Shown here: in pieces, positions 8,353-18,025 of the stretch
Position numbering within the stretch: position 1 is the stretch's first letter
Layout: each line of letters starts with the position of its first letter
DNA from: Segatella copri
GTDB taxonomy: Bacteria > Bacteroidota > Bacteroidia > Bacteroidales > Bacteroidaceae
DNA: 64,000 nt
Reading direction: 5' to 3'
Assembly (NCBI RefSeq): GCF_009494395.1
Contig: NZ_VZCB01000052.1
Span: 62,001-126,000 of the forward strand
Translations under genes and position numbers: made by a program
Notes under the pieces: model-generated
The model's input: the letters and a program-made list of their open reading frames with translations, nothing else
Told to the model about the DNA's origin: nothing
The model's database searches: none

Positions 8353-8499
8353 CAATTTGTCACTTTTTTCTGAATTTTGCTTATATTTTCTGTTCTAAAG
8401 CATTTTTTTAGCAGATTTTTATCAGAAAAAGCTTATTTCTTGCAGATTTTTATCAGAAGAAAATAGATTCCTGCTACTCATTTCTGACGGAAACTGAGT

Positions 8500-8772
8500 C
8501 TAATGACAATGTTCTCTACCTTCTGCCTTAAACTCACCTGTCAACTCTTCTATCTTTTCAGGATTCAGTTGCAGATATCGCTGCATATCTTGCTGTGCTC
8601 CTTCCTCGTCGCCCATCTGCATCAACAGCCGCCCACGCTTCAGAAGATTTTCACTCAGGGCAGTCTTGTTTTCTGCATTTCCGACTTCAGCCTCAGCTAT
8701 CTTCTCCTGCTCCACAATCTGTTGAGTCAGGGTAGCAATCAAGAGCACAGGATTCATCTCATTTAAATCCAT
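8500..8772 (-). CDS. Small TPR-like hypothetical protein
   Basis: 90-residue soluble acidic protein without a signal peptide. Residues about 40-75 (NLLKRGRLLMQMGDEEGAQ, DMQRYLQLNPEK) read as one tetratricopeptide-like helix pair, so a protein-binding role is possible. It lies 30 nt downstream of pyrD on the same strand and probably shares its transcript. Function unknown. Confidence 0.65.
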   Translation of the reverse strand: MDLNEMNPVLLIATLTQQIVEQEKIAEAEVGNAENKTALSENLLKRGRLLMQMGDEEGAQQDMQRYLQLNPEKIEELTGEFKAEGREHCH

Positions 8773-8802
8773 ATTATCCTTCTATTTAATTAATGTGGAA
8801 AA

Positions 8803-9711
8803 CTACGAGATGGCGCCAATGATTTCGGTAACAGAAGCACATCCGTGTGCATCAAGCCATTCATTAATGCCATCCTTTACCTTCTTCGTAACCGCAGGAT
8901 CAACAAAATTGGCAGTACCAATCTCAATAGCCGTTGCTCCACACATCAGGAATTCGATAGCATCCTTGGCATTCTGTATACCACCCAAACCAACTACAGG
9001 AATCTTCACAGCATGCGCTACATCCCAAACCATACGCAAAGCCACAGGTTTCACGCAAGGACCGCTCAAGCCGCCTGTACGAATACTCAACAAAGGCTGA
9101 CGCTTCTCAATATCAACAGCCATACCCATCAAAGTATTGATAAGTGAAACAGAGTCTGCGCCCTCTGCCTCTACAGCACGGGCAATATCAGCAATATTGG
9201 TTACGTTAGGAGAAAGCTTCACGATAAGCGTCTTATGATATGCCTTTCTAACAGCTTTCACAACGCTTGCGGCACCTTCACAAGTAACACCGAATGCCAT
9301 ACCGCCATCTTTCACGTTTGGACAAGAGATATTCAGCTCGATAGCAGGAATCTTCTCCAGTTCATTGATGCGCGCAGCACACTCTGCATAGCTTTCAGGC
9401 GAATGCCCACTCACATTCACAATCATATTGGTATCAATATCTTTTATCTGAGGATAGATATGTTCGCAGAAATAATCTACACCCTTATTCTGAAGTCCCA
9501 CGCAATTAAGCATTCCCTGAGGTGTTTCTGCCATACGCGGATAGTCATTTCCCTCACGAGGTTCCAGAGTTGTACCTTTAACGATAATACCACCGATTTC
9601 CTCTAATGGAACAAAATCAGCAAACTCCAAGCCGTAGCCGAAAGTACCCGATGCAGTCATCACAGGATTCTTCAATTTCAAATCCTTTATATTTACACTT
9701 AAATCAGCCAT
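8803..9711 (-). CDS. pyrD: Dihydroorotate dehydrogenase B, catalytic subunit
   Basis: FMN-dependent class 1B enzyme, 302 residues, oxidising dihydroorotate to orotate in pyrimidine synthesis. Features: N-terminal [28 protein letters not shown], the active-site loop ELNISCPN with the catalytic cysteine, VKLSPNV, and the phosphate-binding [19 protein letters not shown]. Class 1B enzymes work with the PyrK electron-transfer subunit, encoded about 140 nt upstream on the same strand, which supports NAD+ as the acceptor. Confidence 0.95.
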   Translation of the reverse strand: MADLSVNIKDLKLKNPVMTASGTFGYGLEFADFVPLEEIGGIIVKGTTLEPREGNDYPRMAETPQGMLNCVGLQNKGVDYFCEHIYPQIKDIDTNMIVNVSGHSPESYAECAARINELEKIPAIELNISCPNVKDGGMAFGVTCEGAASVVKAVRKAYHKTLIVKLSPNVTNIADIARAVEAEGADSVSLINTLMGMAVDIEKRQPLLSIRTGGLSGPCVKPVALRMVWDVAHAVKIPVVGLGGIQNAKDAIEFLMCGATAIEIGTANFVDPAVTKKVKDGINEWLDAHGCASVTEIIGAIS

Positions 9712-9853
9712 AATCTTTTAATAATCATTAAAAATGTTTTTACAAAACAAAGATTTTCCGATACCGTTCCCCACTCTAATATAAGAAGTTTCTTCACTTT
9801 TCCCACCCACCGTTAGAGCAAGAGACAACTTCATTCTTTATTTTCCTGCTTCA

Positions 9854-10630
9854 CTAAATATCCCAAGTGAGTTTTTTGATATTGATGACAGGACCATCCT
9901 TACAAACACACTGATTTCCTTCAGTAGTTTTCTCTACACAACAGAGGCAAGCACCAACACCGCAAGCCATCTTATTCTCCAGAGAGACCTCACATTCTAC
10001 ACCTGCCTTCTTTGCAAAGCGAGCCACGCTTACCATCATCGGCTTAGGACCACAAGTAGAAATCATATCAAATTTCTCATTCTCCAAAACCGAATGATTG
10101 GTCACAAAGCCTATTTCGCCCGCAGAACCATCTTCGGTAGTAATACAAACCTTACCGATCTTAGCAAATTCATCCAGTTCAAGCAAATCTTTTGCAGAAC
10201 GTGCTCCCAACAGGAACACAACCTCAGCTCCAAAATCCTTGATAAGTTTACCAAAATATAGAAGTGGAGCTACACCTACGCCACCACCAACAAGCAGAAA
10301 TTTCTGACTCTTTTCAGAAGGCATTGTAAAGCCATTACCAAGAGGCAACATACAGTTGAGAGAATCACCGGCCTTCAACTGTCCGAGCTGACGAGTGCCA
10401 TCTCCAACCATTGCCACAAGCAACCAAAGCTGATTATTTTCACGATCCACATAATTAATGGAGATAGGACGACGAAGCATTGTGGTAGGCGAATGCTCTA
10501 CCTTTACTTCTACAAATTGGCCAGGCAAAATTTCCGGCAAAGGCTTTTCATCGGTAAGCTTTATCAAAACGTGCTTATCGCTGAGCGCTTCAACAGAAAC
10601 TACCTTTAGGTCGAGAACATATTTTTTCAT
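9854..10630 (-). CDS. pyrK: Dihydroorotate dehydrogenase B, electron-transfer subunit
   Basis: 258 residues. An FAD-binding beta-barrel (about 1-100, with MLRRPISINY) is followed by an NAD-binding domain (about 105-215, LLVGGGVGVAPLLYFG) and a C-terminal 2Fe-2S site (CGVGACLCC plus a fourth cysteine in NQCVCKDGP). It moves electrons from PyrD's FMN to NAD+. A -7 box TACCTTTG (minus strand, 10726-10733) lies about 95 bp upstream, so pyrK, pyrD and the small TPR-like gene are probably one operon. Confidence 0.94.
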   Translation of the reverse strand: MKKYVLDLKVVSVEALSDKHVLIKLTDEKPLPEILPGQFVEVKVEHSPTTMLRRPISINYVDRENNQLWLLVAMVGDGTRQLGQLKAGDSLNCMLPLGNGFTMPSEKSQKFLLVGGGVGVAPLLYFGKLIKDFGAEVVFLLGARSAKDLLELDEFAKIGKVCITTEDGSAGEIGFVTNHSVLENEKFDMISTCGPKPMMVSVARFAKKAGVECEVSLENKMACGVGACLCCVEKTTEGNQCVCKDGPVINIKKLTWDI

Positions 10631-10893
10631 CTTAATGCTAATTTTATATGCTTATTATATATAATATGTATATGCACGCTATTGCATTCTTTCAAATAAA
10701 CCATGCACACGTGACTTCTAAATGCAAAGGTACACCAAAAATCTGACTTAACGAAAAGAAACTAAGTTTTTTTTCAGATTTTCTAATCACCCAGGACGCC
10801 TTGACGACTTCTATTATACCTTGGGCACAACCATGAGCAAGAAGTTTTTAAATCATCAAGCCGTACTTGAACCACATTCGAAAGGTCTGACTT

Positions 10894-11439
10894 TTACTTT
10901 TTAGGAACAAAGGTCTCCCAAGTCTGATCATCATAGAAAATACGAATCTCAGTAATCTTTCTCTGTTGTTTGTCCACATACTTTACCTCCGTTTGAGCAA
11001 TATTTTTAGGTGTACGGTTTACACCTTGCATTTGAGGCTGCTCAAAAAGCGATGGGGAAGTAGGGGAGCCAGTACTACTAGCCGCACCAAAATCAAGAGT
11101 AGCTTCTACAGAAGAACCTACAGGTCTGGCGGAACTACCCGTCATGCTTCCTGCTTTCGCTGCTAAGCTTTCATTCATAGGATCTAGACCATTAGCCAGG
11201 TCTTCATTCCCATCCGCCTGAGCCTCCTGACTATTGTACATAGGAGGAGTACCATAGAGTATCCAATACACATTTACCTGAGGAAAACTCTTATGAATCC
11301 CATCCACAATACTGAGTGACGGATTGGTCTTTCCATTGAAAATATTACTCAATGTTGCAGGTGTGCTACCTATCAACTGAGCAAAGCTTTGCTGAGTAAG
11401 ATGCTGGTCATCCATCAGCTGTTTGATTCTATCTTTCAT
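10894..11439 (-). CDS. XRE-family helix-turn-helix regulator
   Basis: 181-residue DNA-binding protein. Residues 1-60 form a Cro/C1-type helix-turn-helix (RIKQLMDDQHLTQQSFAQLI followed by SNIFNGKTNPSL). The middle is low-complexity, rich in Ser, Thr, Gly and Pro, and the C terminus is short and basic (EVKYVDKQQRKITEIRIFYD). There is no peptidase domain, so it is not a LexA/CI-type self-cleaving repressor. The roughly 1-kb AT-rich region upstream holds four copies of a TTTATATTTRTAAA motif that could be its own operators. Its targets are unknown. Confidence 0.8.
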   Translation of the reverse strand: MKDRIKQLMDDQHLTQQSFAQLIGSTPATLSNIFNGKTNPSLSIVDGIHKSFPQVNVYWILYGTPPMYNSQEAQADGNEDLANGLDPMNESLAAKAGSMTGSSARPVGSSVEATLDFGAASSTGSPTSPSLFEQPQMQGVNRTPKNIAQTEVKYVDKQQRKITEIRIFYDDQTWETFVPKK

Positions 11440-11594
11440 ACTCTAAAATTTTATCGTTTACTTATGTCTAATTTCTATGTTTAATTTCCGAACAGGCGTT
11501 TTTTAACGCCATTTTCGTTTGATTTTACAAAGGTAAAACAAAAAATCGAAATATCCAAACATTTGCAATAGATTTTAGTTTTTTAAACTTTATC

Positions 11595-11979
11595 TTTATA
11601 TTTACGAATCTAAAATTCTATTCAACCTTACTTCGGTTTTTAGGTTTATATTTATAAATATCAACTTCAAAAACAAAACATTTAACAATTCATTTCTTTA
11701 ATATTTTCACCTAACTCACTGATTTATAAAACCATAACTAATACAAACCATTATTAATATAACGTTTTATACGTTATTTTCCTATTACCTAACATATTAA
11801 ACTAGGTTTATAGAGTAATACAATCTCATAAATAACTGAGTTACAACAAGATACGAACTACACATTTATCACGAATATTTATACATTTATCAATATAAAA
11901 CCAAAAATTCATATTTATATTTGTAAACATAAATCCCTCTATAAAGAATTTAGTTTTCTAATATTTATATTTATAAACC
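11595..11979. repeat. Four dispersed copies of TTTATATTTRTAAA-like motif
   Basis: Copies lie at about 11595-11609, 11644-11661, 11910-11933 and 11960-11979. The core TTTATATTTRTAAA is partly self-complementary (TTTAYAAATATAAA on the other strand). They lie 150-540 bp upstream of the XRE gene. AT-richness makes chance matches likelier, so the functional reading is tentative. Confidence 0.5.
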
Positions 11980-12391
11980 AAAATGCAGGATTGTATTTTG
12001 TAAATTCACATTAATAAACTCTCAAAACATAAACCTTAAAAAATACAAACGTCAATTATCAGGCAACTGAAAATGGTAAATTTTTCCATTTTCGTCGTAT
12101 TCTAGCCCATAGGAGGGGATGGATGAAAATATGCGAGTAATGGAAGGGGTTATTTTACATAAATATCTGATAATCACATATATTATGTACTATTTGAGCT
12201 AAATCCCAGAAATAGCCATCTAGCTTAGGAAATCACCTTTTTTATCATTTTTGAGCCCAAAAACACGTTTTCAGAACCCTGAAAAATCTCATTTTTACTG
12301 CTCAAAACACCCCTTTCAGCAAGAATTTACAAAGCTAAACGCTAGTTGGAAGCTACTCAGCTTAACCTGGTTCAAAAGAGAGAAAACGCAA

Positions 12392-12431
12392 GCGAGCTTC
12401 TGTCGAGAGAAAACTCCCAGCAGAAGCTCGC
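12392..12431 (-). terminator. Hairpin downstream of holA
   Basis: Perfect 11-bp inverted repeat GCGAGCTTCTG (12392-12402)/CAGAAGCTCGC (12421-12431). On the minus strand it is followed by a T-rich tract (TTGCGTTTTCTCTCTTTT), 17 bp after the holA stop. Confidence 0.7.
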
Positions 12432-12447
12432 CTACTCTACCCCACAA

Positions 12448-13476
12448 CTAGTGAAGAATAAAAAATATAAGTTCTTTCATCAATTCGCCTGCCGAAGTAA
12501 ATGGATTATCGAGACCTTTGCTCTTCGCATCTACCTCCTTAAACTTATCAATAATCTCCATCACCTTCATGCCAGAATAGTTTCTCATTCCTGTGATATA
12601 ATCACGCACTGCCCAAGTTCCACGCAAATCCAAGAATTTTGCGAGTTCATTTTCATTCTGTTTATTAGGTGCATAATAAGCAATCATCAAGTTTTGGAAA
12701 TAACTGAAGAGTATTGGGAGTAACGCATAGAGCGAACCACTCTTTGGATTTCCGTCAAAATATTTTATTATCAGATTTGCCTTATAAACATCTCGGTTTA
12801 TAATAGCACTCCGAAGTTCGAACGCATTGAAATCCTTACTTACCCCTATTTTCTTCTCCACCAACTCAGGAGTGACACGTCGATCTTTCTCAGGAAGAGA
12901 AATGAGCAACTTATCAAGCTCCGAAGTAAGACGATGCAAATCAGCACCAATATGATCCGCTATCATCTGAGTAGCCTTGGGTTCTATTGTAGATTTCCTA
13001 CTCTTGAGGTACGTTTCAATAAAACCAGGTAGCTGACGGTCATAAAGCTTCTTGCTTTCAAAGACCACTCCCACCTTTTCAGCTTGCGGAATAAACTTCT
13101 TCCGTCGGTCAATACTTCCGTTTTTATGACACAAAACAAGAATTGTTGTTTTTACAGGATTCAGGAGATACTTTTCCAGCGGTTCCAAATTCCGCAAATT
13201 CTGAGCTTCCTTCACTACCACCACCCTATATTCAGCCATCATCGGATAGCCTTTGCACATATCAACCACCTGCATAGCATTGACATCAGCGCCAAAAACT
13301 ACGGTTTGATTGAAATCCTGCTCTTCCGGTTTAAGCACATTTTCACTGATAAAATCACAGATCTTATCTATATAAAAAGATTCATCACCCATCAAAACAT
13401 AGACAGGCGCAAACTTCCGAGCTTTCAAATCTTTTATGATTTGCTCGTAACTTATTCCACTTTTCTTTTCTGCCAT
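12448..13476 (-). CDS. holA: DNA polymerase III delta subunit (HolA)
   Basis: Clamp-loader delta subunit that opens the beta sliding clamp, 342 residues. The AAA+-like N-terminal domain contains PVYVLMGDESFYIDKI and lacks a functional P-loop, as expected for delta. The helical domain II and C-terminal collar domain follow (LYALLPILFSYFQNLMIAYY). The start at 13476 (MAEKKSGISYEQII) is preferred over the upstream Met at 13518. It is divergently arranged with the restriction-like gene at 13661. Confidence 0.88.
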   Translation of the reverse strand: MAEKKSGISYEQIIKDLKARKFAPVYVLMGDESFYIDKICDFISENVLKPEEQDFNQTVVFGADVNAMQVVDMCKGYPMMAEYRVVVVKEAQNLRNLEPLEKYLLNPVKTTILVLCHKNGSIDRRKKFIPQAEKVGVVFESKKLYDRQLPGFIETYLKSRKSTIEPKATQMIADHIGADLHRLTSELDKLLISLPEKDRRVTPELVEKKIGVSKDFNAFELRSAIINRDVYKANLIIKYFDGNPKSGSLYALLPILFSYFQNLMIAYYAPNKQNENELAKFLDLRGTWAVRDYITGMRNYSGMKVMEIIDKFKEVDAKSKGLDNPFTSAGELMKELIFFILH

Positions 13477-13660
13477 TGAATTATTTTTTGTACTTTTGCA
13501 CAAGCAATCTTGCTGCAATCATGCAGGCTTTCCATTCGCGCTTTTTGCCAGTTATTACAGCCTGCATTTCTGCATGCAAAGATACAAAAATTATTCGAAC
13601 TACATATATAATAAGGTAGAGAAAATAAAAGTATATAATATATAATAAGGTATAGAAAAA

Positions 13661-14119
13661 ATGATTCGCTTAAATTTACCACCTTTCGAAATGAAGATTT
13701 CTGGTACTAAGCAGCAACCAAAAATCCTCGATATTCTACGAAGAAAATATATCGCACTCACTCCTGAAGAATGGGTGCGACAGCACTTCATCCACTTTCT
13801 TATCGAGCATAAAGGATACCCTGCTGCCCTACTCGCCAATGAGATCCAGCTGCAATGTGGCGATAAAGTTTTGCGTGCTGACAGTGTTCTCTACTCCCGG
13901 GAACTTCAACCCAGAATGATTATAGAATACAAAGCTCCGCACATTCCCATCACTCAAAAAGTTTTCGACCAAGTCTCGACCTACAATCTCCTACTTCATG
14001 TTGACTTTCTGGTTGTCAGCAACGGTCTGGAGCACTATATTTGTAAGATGGATTATGACGGTAAAAAATATTTATTTCTTGAAGATATCCCTAACTATTC
14101 GGATTTATTGACACTTTAG
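13661..14119 (+). CDS. HsdR N-terminal-like restriction nuclease domain protein
   Basis: 152-residue stand-alone protein resembling the N-terminal PD-(D/E)XK nuclease domain of type I restriction subunits (HSDR_N_2-like). Visible pieces are the helix EEWVRQHFIHFLIEHKGYP, the catalytic-type LRADSVLYS with its Asp and MIIEYKAP with the E-x-K pair, then QVSTYNLLLHVDFLVVSNG. There are no helicase or specificity genes nearby. Small proteins of this kind next to holA are common in Bacteroidota, so it is more likely a core housekeeping nuclease than part of a restriction system. Confidence 0.75.
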   Translation: MIRLNLPPFEMKISGTKQQPKILDILRRKYIALTPEEWVRQHFIHFLIEHKGYPAALLANEIQLQCGDKVLRADSVLYSRELQPRMIIEYKAPHIPITQKVFDQVSTYNLLLHVDFLVVSNGLEHYICKMDYDGKKYLFLEDIPNYSDLLTL

Positions 14120-14137
14120 CCACATATTATCTCCTTT

Positions 14138-14193
14138 CAAAATTTGCGAATTTACGGCCAATTAATCAGCCGTTCTAAAATTCGCAAATTTTG
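14138..14193 (+). terminator. Long hairpin after the HsdR-like gene
   Basis: A perfect 16-bp inverted repeat (CAAAATTTGCGAATTT, 14138-14153, with 14178-14193) encloses a second 5-bp stem ACGGC/GCCGT. It lies 19 bp after the stop; no long T run follows, so termination is likely but not certain. Confidence 0.55.
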
Positions 14194-14228
14194 AGAGGGT
14201 TATTTTATGATAAAAAATCCCATTTCTT

Positions 14229-14259
14229 TTTGTAGTCTCCCTCTTTTATACTATCTTTG
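14229..14259 (+). promoter_or_regulatory. Promoter of ugd
   Basis: TTTG (14229-14232), 19-nt spacer, TATCTTTG (14252-14259). The 5' leader of about 70 nt contains an AATAATG/CATTATT hairpin. Confidence 0.75.
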
Positions 14260-14332
14260 CAAAAAATATAGTTAATAATGTATGGGTACTCATCATTATT
14301 GAAGGTACCTAATATATAGGTTATAAAGCAAA

Positions 14333-15589
14333 ATGGCAAACGACAATATAAAAAAGATAGCTGTAGCAGGTACTGGCTATGTTGGTCTGAGTATAGCAAC
14401 ACTCCTGAGTCAGCACCACGAAGTTGTGGCAGTAGACGTGATTCAAGAAAAAGTGGATCTCATCAATAACCGCCACTCTCCAATTCAGGACGAGTACATA
14501 GAAAAGTACTTATCCGAGAAAGAGCTGAATCTCAAAGCAACAACCGATGGGGCTGCAGCTTACAAAGATGCAGACTTCGTTGTAATTGCTACCCCAACCA
14601 ACTATGACCCTGTCAAAAACTACTTTGATACATCCCATGTAGAAGAAGTCATTCAGTTGGTAAAAGAGGTTAACCCAGAAGCCATCATGGTAATTAAAAG
14701 TACCATCCCCGTAGGATATACAGAAAACATTCGCAAAAAGATGGGTAGCGACAACATCATCTTTGCACCAGAGTTTCTACGTGAGAGCAAGGCACTTTAC
14801 GACAACCTCTACCCTAGCCGCATTATCATTGGTCGTCCAAAAGACAATGAACGACTAGACAAGGCTGCCCATACCTTTGCTGCTCTTTTGCAAGAAGGTG
14901 CCATCAAGGAAAATATCGAAACCCTATATATGGGACTAACCGAGGCAGAAGCCGTAAAACTCTTCGCCAATACCTATCTGGCTCTCCGCGTAAGCTACTT
15001 CAACGAGTTAGATACCTATGCCGAGATGAAGGGACTTGATACCAAAGCCATCATTGACGGTGTAGGGTTGGATCCCCGCATCGGCACATTCTACAACAAC
15101 CCTTCGTTCGGATATGGCGGCTACTGCCTTCCAAAAGATACCAAACAGTTGCTGGCAAACTACGCAGACGTGCCAGAGAACCTGATCCAAGCCATTGTAG
15201 AGAGCAATCGCACCCGAAAGGATTTCATTGCAGACCGTGTGCTCAATAAGGCAGGCTATTATGACTATGCCAACCAGAACAATTATAACGAGGAAGAAGA
15301 GAAATCATGCGTCATCGGTGTATACCGACTCACCATGAAGAGTAACAGCGACAACTTCCGTCAAAGCAGCATACAGGGCGTGATGAAACGCATCAAGGCT
15401 AAAGGCGCACAAGTCATCATCTATGAGCCAACCTTGAAAGACGGAAGCACCTTCTTTGGCAGCCGGGTTGTGAATGATCTCGATGCATTCAAGCTGCAGA
15501 GTCAGGCTATCATCGCCAACAGATACGATAAATGTCTGGATGATGTAGAAGAGAAAGTTTATACTCGCGATATTTTCAGAAGAGACTAA
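14333..15589 (+). CDS. ugd: UDP-glucose/nucleotide-sugar dehydrogenase
   Basis: 418-residue NAD-dependent enzyme that oxidises a UDP-sugar, most likely UDP-glucose, to its uronic acid for surface polysaccharide. The N-terminal Rossmann domain has [16 protein letters not shown]. Other features are [21 protein letters not shown], and the catalytic cysteine in [16 protein letters not shown]. The C-terminal UDP-binding domain contains [11 protein letters not shown]. It stands alone with its own promoter, outside any glycan cluster in this window. Other UDP-sugar substrates cannot be excluded. Confidence 0.9.
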   Translation: MANDNIKKIAVAGTGYVGLSIATLLSQHHEVVAVDVIQEKVDLINNRHSPIQDEYIEKYLSEKELNLKATTDGAAAYKDADFVVIATPTNYDPVKNYFDTSHVEEVIQLVKEVNPEAIMVIKSTIPVGYTENIRKKMGSDNIIFAPEFLRESKALYDNLYPSRIIIGRPKDNERLDKAAHTFAALLQEGAIKENIETLYMGLTEAEAVKLFANTYLALRVSYFNELDTYAEMKGLDTKAIIDGVGLDPRIGTFYNNPSFGYGGYCLPKDTKQLLANYADVPENLIQAIVESNRTRKDFIADRVLNKAGYYDYANQNNYNEEEEKSCVIGVYRLTMKSNSDNFRQSSIQGVMKRIKAKGAQVIIYEPTLKDGSTFFGSRVVNDLDAFKLQSQAIIANRYDKCLDDVEEKVYTRDIFRRD

Positions 15590-15671
15590 GAGAGTGAAGA
15601 CTTCAAAGCTTATAAGGCGCAAGCCTATTTAAATGTTAGATATTAAATAATAAACATCAAAATAGATAAAA

Positions 15672-16139
15672 ATGGCAAAATTAGTAATCAATTCCTATGA
15701 GGAATTTGCATCTCACCTCGGTGAGAAGTTAGGAGAATCAGACTGGTTGCAGATTGACCAGGAACGTATCAACAAGTTTGCAGATGCAACTCTCGATCCA
15801 CAGTGGATTCACGTAGATGTAGAGCGTGCCAAGGTTGAGAGCCCTTATCATAGCACTATCGCTCATGGTTATCTTACCCTCTCAGTATTGCCTTATCTCT
15901 GGCAGCAGATTTTGGAGGTAAACAACCTTAAGATGCTCGTCAACTACGGTATGGACCAGATGCGTTTCGGCCAGCCAGTCATCACTGGTTCACGTGTTCG
16001 CCTTGTTGCTACCCTCCACGACATCCAGAACCTTCGTGGCATCTGTAAGACCAGCATCAAGTTCAGCATTGAGATTGAAGGTCAGCGCAAGCCTGCCCTC
16101 TCAGGAATCGCATCATTCCTCTATTATTTCAACAACTAA
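15672..16139 (+). CDS. MaoC/NodN-type hydratase
   Basis: 155-residue hot-dog fold protein of the MaoC dehydratase family. The hydratase motif is visible: FADATLDPQWIHVDVERA followed by TIAHGYLTLSVLPYLWQQ, giving the Asp/His dyad expected for (R)-specific enoyl-CoA hydratases. The length matches single-domain MaoC/NodN proteins. It follows ugd after 82 bp. The acyl substrate is unknown, with no beta-oxidation or PHA gene nearby. Confidence 0.85.
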   Translation: MAKLVINSYEEFASHLGEKLGESDWLQIDQERINKFADATLDPQWIHVDVERAKVESPYHSTIAHGYLTLSVLPYLWQQILEVNNLKMLVNYGMDQMRFGQPVITGSRVRLVATLHDIQNLRGICKTSIKFSIEIEGQRKPALSGIASFLYYFNN

Positions 16140-16168
16140 AGAGGAATATTCATAAAGAAACAGTAAAT

Positions 16169-16210
16169 TGTCCTTCTGCTCAAGACGACACGAGAGAAGG
16201 ACATTTTCTT
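16169..16210 (+). terminator. Terminator of the MaoC-type gene
   Basis: Inverted repeat TGTCCTTCT (16169-16177)/AGAAGGACA (16195-16203) followed by TTTTCTTTTC. Confidence 0.7.
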
Positions 16211-16277
16211 TTCAATTAAAAAAGAACGGTTTCTCTATTCAGAAAGAGAACACCTTACATAAATATCGATATTTTTT

Positions 16278-17087
16278 ATGGCAGCAGGAAAATGGATAGG
16301 CGGATTTCTCGGTTTCATCACCGCCGGCCCTCTTGGAGCCCTGGCTGGCTTTGCCCTAGGCTCTCTTTTCGACCACGGACTGGACGAGGTAAACAAGGAG
16401 GGATACAACAATCGGGAATATAGCAATGCCTATGAAGCCTACAGCGGGCAACGCCGAAACTATGAAGGCGAGCGAAACTCATTCATGTTCTCGCTCCTCG
16501 TACTCTCCTCATACATCATCAATGCCGATGGCAAGATTATGCATTCAGAGATGGAGCTGGTACGCAACTTCCTCCGACAGAATTTTGGCGAAGCAGCCAA
16601 ACAGCAGGGAGAAGAAATCCTCCTGAAACTCTTTGAACAGCAGAAACGTATTGGCATGCAACAGTATCGCAGCGTCATTCAAGACAGCTGTCATCAGATA
16701 CGTTCCAATATGATGTACGAACAACGCCTTCAGTTGCTCAACTTTCTGGTTATGATAGCCCAAGCCGATGGTGTTGTGTCCCAAGCTGAGATACAGGCAC
16801 TCAAGGAAGTAGCCATCCACATGGGATTATCAGCAGAAGACGTTGATCAGATGCTCAATCTTGCGAGCGGCTCATCATCAGACAGTCTTGCTGACGCTTA
16901 CCGTATACTCGGCATCAGTCCGGAAGCCTCCAATGATGAAGTAAAAGCAGCCTATCGCAAGATGGCGCTCAAGCATCATCCCGACAAGGTGGCAGCATTG
17001 GGCGAAGACGTACGCCGTGCAGCTGAAAAGAAATTCCAGGAAATAAACGATGCCAAGGAACGCATCTTTAAAGCAAGAGGAATCTAA
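16278..17087 (+). CDS. TerB-domain DnaJ-like co-chaperone (DjlA-like)
   Basis: 269 residues in three parts. A Gly/Ala-rich hydrophobic N-terminal segment (about 3-35, GFLGFITAGPLGALAGFALG) may anchor it in the membrane. A central TerB-like helical domain (about 75-190) has acidic repeats NADGKIMHSE and AQADGVVSQAE, and a C-terminal J domain (about 205-265) has the HPD motif in LKHHPDKVAAL. The architecture matches DjlA, which recruits DnaK, here probably to the inner membrane. The partner or substrate is unknown. Confidence 0.85.
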   Translation: MAAGKWIGGFLGFITAGPLGALAGFALGSLFDHGLDEVNKEGYNNREYSNAYEAYSGQRRNYEGERNSFMFSLLVLSSYIINADGKIMHSEMELVRNFLRQNFGEAAKQQGEEILLKLFEQQKRIGMQQYRSVIQDSCHQIRSNMMYEQRLQLLNFLVMIAQADGVVSQAEIQALKEVAIHMGLSAEDVDQMLNLASGSSSDSLADAYRILGISPEASNDEVKAAYRKMALKHHPDKVAALGEDVRRAAEKKFQEINDAKERIFKARGI

Positions 17088-17095
17088 CCCAAAAA

Positions 17096-17156
17096 CGCCC
17101 TGAAAAAGTAAAAGCCAGAAAAATGCTGCTTTTACTCTTTCAGGGCGATTTTTATT
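17096..17156. terminator. Bidirectional terminator
   Basis: Long hairpin between convergent genes: CGCCCTGAAA..GTAAAAGC pairs with GCTTTTAC..TTTCAGGGCG, followed on the plus strand by ATTTTTATTTT; A-rich sequence on the left gives a T-rich tail on the minus strand as well. Confidence 0.8.
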
Positions 17157-17166
17157 TTACTATTTT

Positions 17167-17994
17167 TTATTCTCCGTCTTCAGCCTTCTTCTTACGGATA
17201 GCGCGCTTGCGCTTTGGCTTCTCTTCAGTAGCAGGAGAAGCTACCTTGATACCAGCCAATTCTGGGTCGATGAGAATACGTCCACAGTACTCACAAGGGA
17301 TAATCTTCTTGTGCATCTTGATATCCAACTGGCGCTGAGGTGGAATCTTGTTGAAGCAACCACCACAAGCATCACGCTGTACGTATACGATACCGAGACC
17401 ATTGCGAGCACCCTTACGGATACGCTTGAAGCTAGCGAGCAAACGTGGCTCAATCTTCTTTTCAAGCTCCAGAGCCTTCTCCTTCAAACGCTCCTCTTCC
17501 TCACGGGTTTCAGCCATGATGTCTTCCAGTTCAGAACGCTTCTCTACCAAGCCCTTCTCGCGGTCAGCTTTCTGCTCCTCAGCCTTGTGCAAGTCGAACT
17601 CACGCTCACGAATCTGCTGCAATCCCTCGCGAATCTTCTTATTGCAAAGCTCGATTTCCAACTCCTGGAACTCGATTTCCTTACTCAAAGTATCATACTC
17701 ACGGTTGTTGCTTACAGTCTCGAGCTGAGCATGATAGCGCTCTACGCTAGCCTGCGCATCAGCAATTTCCTGCTGCTTCTGAGATACTGCACGGTCAAAC
17801 TGCTCCATCTCGCGCTGAATATTCTCAATACGAGTTGTCAAACCAGCAATCTCGTCTTCCAAATCCTCAACTTCGAGAGGCAACTCACCTCTTAACTCAC
17901 GATTCTGATCAATGCCAGACAAGGTAACCTGAAGCTGATAGAGAGTCTTCAACTTCTCTTCCACTGTCAAATCTGTAGGATCTTTCTTTGCCAT
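17167..17994 (-). CDS. Coiled-coil zinc-ribbon protein (CdsZ-like)
   Basis: 275 residues. A long heptad-rich coiled coil (about 10-190) is followed by a C4 zinc ribbon: CGGC in about 211-214 and CEYC about 20 residues later, then a Lys/Arg-rich tail (EEKPKRKRAIRKKK). Proteins of this kind (C4-type zinc ribbon, DUF164) bind nucleic acid or regulators, but their precise role in Bacteroidota is unsettled. It is 31 bp downstream of a Nif3-family gene on the same strand, a pairing common in this phylum. Confidence 0.85.
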   Translation of the reverse strand: MAKKDPTDLTVEEKLKTLYQLQVTLSGIDQNRELRGELPLEVEDLEDEIAGLTTRIENIQREMEQFDRAVSQKQQEIADAQASVERYHAQLETVSNNREYDTLSKEIEFQELEIELCNKKIREGLQQIREREFDLHKAEEQKADREKGLVEKRSELEDIMAETREEEERLKEKALELEKKIEPRLLASFKRIRKGARNGLGIVYVQRDACGGCFNKIPPQRQLDIKMHKKIIPCEYCGRILIDPELAGIKVASPATEEKPKRKRAIRKKKAEDGE

Positions 17995-18025
17995 AATTCT
18001 GTATATCTAATTTTTAAACCTTATT

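Larger units (their letters stand above)
11440..12447. other. AT-rich gene-free interval upstream of the XRE regulator
   Basis: About 1 kb without a supported gene; the open frames at 12251 and 12346 have no protein-like features. The left half (11580-11980) is very AT-rich and carries four copies of a palindrome-like motif; the right end carries the holA terminator hairpin. Confidence 0.65.

Noticed and set aside
12251-12447. Plus-strand ORFs beyond the AT-rich interval
   Set aside because: Short, overlap the holA terminator and lack protein-like composition or promoter.
13661-14119. Start of a type I restriction locus
   Set aside because: Only the small HsdR N-terminal-like domain is present; no helicase, methylase or specificity gene follows, and the holA linkage suggests a core gene.
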